In this document: positions 5,558-6,771 of the stretch, one piece after another
Position numbering within the stretch: position 1 is the stretch's first letter
How the letters are laid out: the number at the start of each line of letters is the position of its first letter
Origin: Syntrophaceae bacterium UBA7544
Lineage (GTDB): Bacteria; Desulfobacterota; Syntrophia; Syntrophales; Smithellaceae
Direction: 5' to 3'
DNA length: 6,771 nucleotides
NCBI GenBank assembly: GCA_002479215.1
Contig: DLME01000178.1
Span: 1 to 6,771, forward strand
Notes under the pieces: generated by a model
What the model saw: only the letters and a program-made list of their open reading frames with translations
Database searches by the model: none
What the model was told of the DNA's origin: nothing
Translations under genes and position numbers: made by a program

Positions 5558-6550
5558 TTAGGCTGTACACTCTGTAGAATGTAACTCCTCTAAAGACCTG
5601 AAATATTCATTCAATTCATTCAGCACGCTTTCCCCATCTCGTAATTTCCCTGCCAATTGCCTGAACCGGGTAGAGCTTTCTAATCCCTTTGTATACCATA
5701 ATAGGTGTTTACGAAAATTTTTATTAGCTAACTTTACGCCGATATATCCTGTTTCCATTTCCCAATGTTTTTTTATTACTTTTTGCCTTTCGTCCAGATT
5801 GGGTAAATAATCTTTTATTTGGCCGGAACATGCTTGAACAATACCTTTAAATATCCAAGGATTTCCTAATGCCCCTCTTCCTACCATCACGGCATCGCAA
5901 GAAGTTTCCTGCAGCATTCTTACGGCGTCTTGCGGCTGCCAAATATCGCCGTTGCCAATCACCGGAATGTTAACCTTTTTCTTTATTTCAGCTATAACCT
6001 TCCAATCAGCCACGCCGCCAAAACCCTGATCAGCCGTACGGCCATGAACGATTATTGCATCAGCTCCTGATTTTTCAACAACGTGCGCAATTTCCACAGC
6101 ATTAATCGAACTACGGGTCCATCCTGATCTGATTTTCACTGTAACAGGAATGCGCACAGCTTTCTTTACAGCCCTGATAATCCTACTTACACGATCAGGA
6201 TCATTCATGAGAATCGCACCGGCTCCGGCCTTGATTACCTTTTTTACCGGGCAACCCATATTAATATCAATTAAATCAACGCCATGATTCGCAACAATGC
6301 AGGCAGCCTCAGCCATTATTTCCGGGTCTGCCCCAAAAATTTGCGCACCAAGAGGGTTGTCATCGGCACAGGTTCTTAAATATTCTAGAGTTCGATCAGA
6401 TTTCCGTATAATTCCGTTGGCGCTAATCATTTCGGTAAAGGCTAAAGCGCAACCGAAAGAACGCGCTATCAATCTAAACGGCAAATTGGAAATCCCTGCC
6501 ATGGGCGCCAACAGTGCTTTGCCCTTTAATGAATTAATGCCAGAAAACAC
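5558..6550 (-). CDS. dusB: tRNA-dihydrouridine synthase DusB
   Basis: FMN- and NADPH-dependent enzyme that reduces uridine to 5,6-dihydrouridine in tRNA. The protein is 330 residues, normal for DusB. Seen: a TIM-barrel N-terminal part with APMAGISNLPFR (15-26) and TEMISANGI (39-47); the catalytic cysteine C100 in DINMGCPVKKV (95-105), the DusB form of this motif; K139 in VKIRSGW (138-144); HGRT (169-172); and phosphate-binding GNGDI (199-203) with VGRGALGNPWIF (223-234). The C-terminal helical tRNA-binding domain follows from about residue 245. The start is GTG (6548-6550): a stop lies two codons upstream, and GGAT sits 6 nt before the GTG. It begins 3 nt after the preceding nucleotidyltransferase gene, so the two are translationally close and in one operon. 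The next gene has its own promoter. Confidence 0.96.
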   Translation of the reverse strand: MFSGINSLKGKALLAPMAGISNLPFRLIARSFGCALAFTEMISANGIIRKSDRTLEYLRTCADDNPLGAQIFGADPEIMAEAACIVANHGVDLIDINMGCPVKKVIKAGAGAILMNDPDRVSRIIRAVKKAVRIPVTVKIRSGWTRSSINAVEIAHVVEKSGADAIIVHGRTADQGFGGVADWKVIAEIKKKVNIPVIGNGDIWQPQDAVRMLQETSCDAVMVGRGALGNPWIFKGIVQACSGQIKDYLPNLDERQKVIKKHWEMETGYIGVKLANKNFRKHLLWYTKGLESSTRFRQLAGKLRDGESVLNELNEYFRSLEELHSTECTA

Positions 6551-6553
6551 AAA

Positions 6554-6771
6554 TTAATCCGGATACTTTCTATTATTTTGAAGATACTGCCCAGCTCGAA
6601 AAAGTTCTTCTGGTGTGTTAATGCCCATTACCTCGATATAATCGAGAACTATGTATGGTCTCGCTATTTCACCCTCGCGGCAAGCTATTTCGACTATGTC
6701 CGTCAAATAGTATTCTTTTTGATTATTGTTGTTGTCAATTTTCCCCAGCGCTGAAAATAAGAATGGTGTAT
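6554..6771 (-). CDS. GlmU N-terminal-type nucleotidyltransferase, 5' end outside window
   Basis: Only the last 72 codons are present; the gene starts beyond base 6771 and ends with TAA at 6554-6556. The reading begins TPFLFSALGKIDNNNNQKEYYLTDIV. This matches the LTNNNAQGEYYITDII segment of the uridylyltransferase domain of E. coli GlmU, including the Asn cluster near the sugar-nucleotide pocket and the YLTD strand. The later EVMGINTPEEL matches the VEGVNNRLQL segment. GlmU normally continues with a left-handed beta-helix acetyltransferase domain of about 200 residues. Here the protein stops about 20 residues after VMGINTPEEL, ending NNRKYPD, so it is a stand-alone NTP-transferase domain. It probably makes or handles a nucleotide sugar; the exact sugar cannot be told. 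It is not safe to call it glmU. It is in an operon with dusB (3-nt gap). Confidence 0.85.
   Translation of the reverse strand, partial: TPFLFSALGKIDNNNNQKEYYLTDIVEIACREGEIARPYIVLDYIEVMGINTPEELFRAGQYLQNNRKYPD

Overview
This window is a core-genome segment from what looks like a deltaproteobacterium (Desulfobacterota). My guess at order level is Syntrophales, from moderate GC, protein sequence character and gene order; it is a guess, not a demonstration. Every supported gene lies on the minus strand, so transcription runs from high to low coordinates.

Right part (about 4720-6771): the window opens inside a nucleotidyltransferase gene related to the N-terminal half of GlmU. Three bases later comes dusB (tRNA dihydrouridine synthase). 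After an AT-rich gap holding a good sigma70-type promoter come a short ZapB-like coiled-coil gene and zapA. Both of the last two encode Z-ring-associated division factors. A well-formed 6S RNA gene (ssrS) follows zapA directly, and its likely promoter overlaps the zapA 3' end.

Middle (787-4718): a leader of about 200 nt precedes rny (RNase Y). Then come ymdB (a calcineurin-like phosphodiesterase of the YmdB/TIGR00282 family) and tyrS (tyrosyl-tRNA synthetase), with gaps of 31 and 16 nt, so these three are probably one operon. The theme is RNA: transcription control (6S), mRNA decay (RNase Y and its usual neighbour YmdB), tRNA modification (DusB) and tRNA charging (TyrS).

Left part (1-786): an AT-rich 361-nt spacer with a perfect 15-bp tandem duplication, a run of eight G (minus strand) and a small palindrome separates tyrS from the 5' part of an MFS transporter gene. 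That gene has a strong Shine-Dalgarno sequence and runs off the left edge.

I see no mobile element, CRISPR array, tRNA or rRNA gene, or defence system. I did not find a convincing undescribed system. The more interesting points are regulatory: the 6S promoter nested in zapA, the palindrome spanning the zapB-zapA promoter, the long rny leader, and start codons that need care (GTG or TTG for dusB, zapB-like and zapA).
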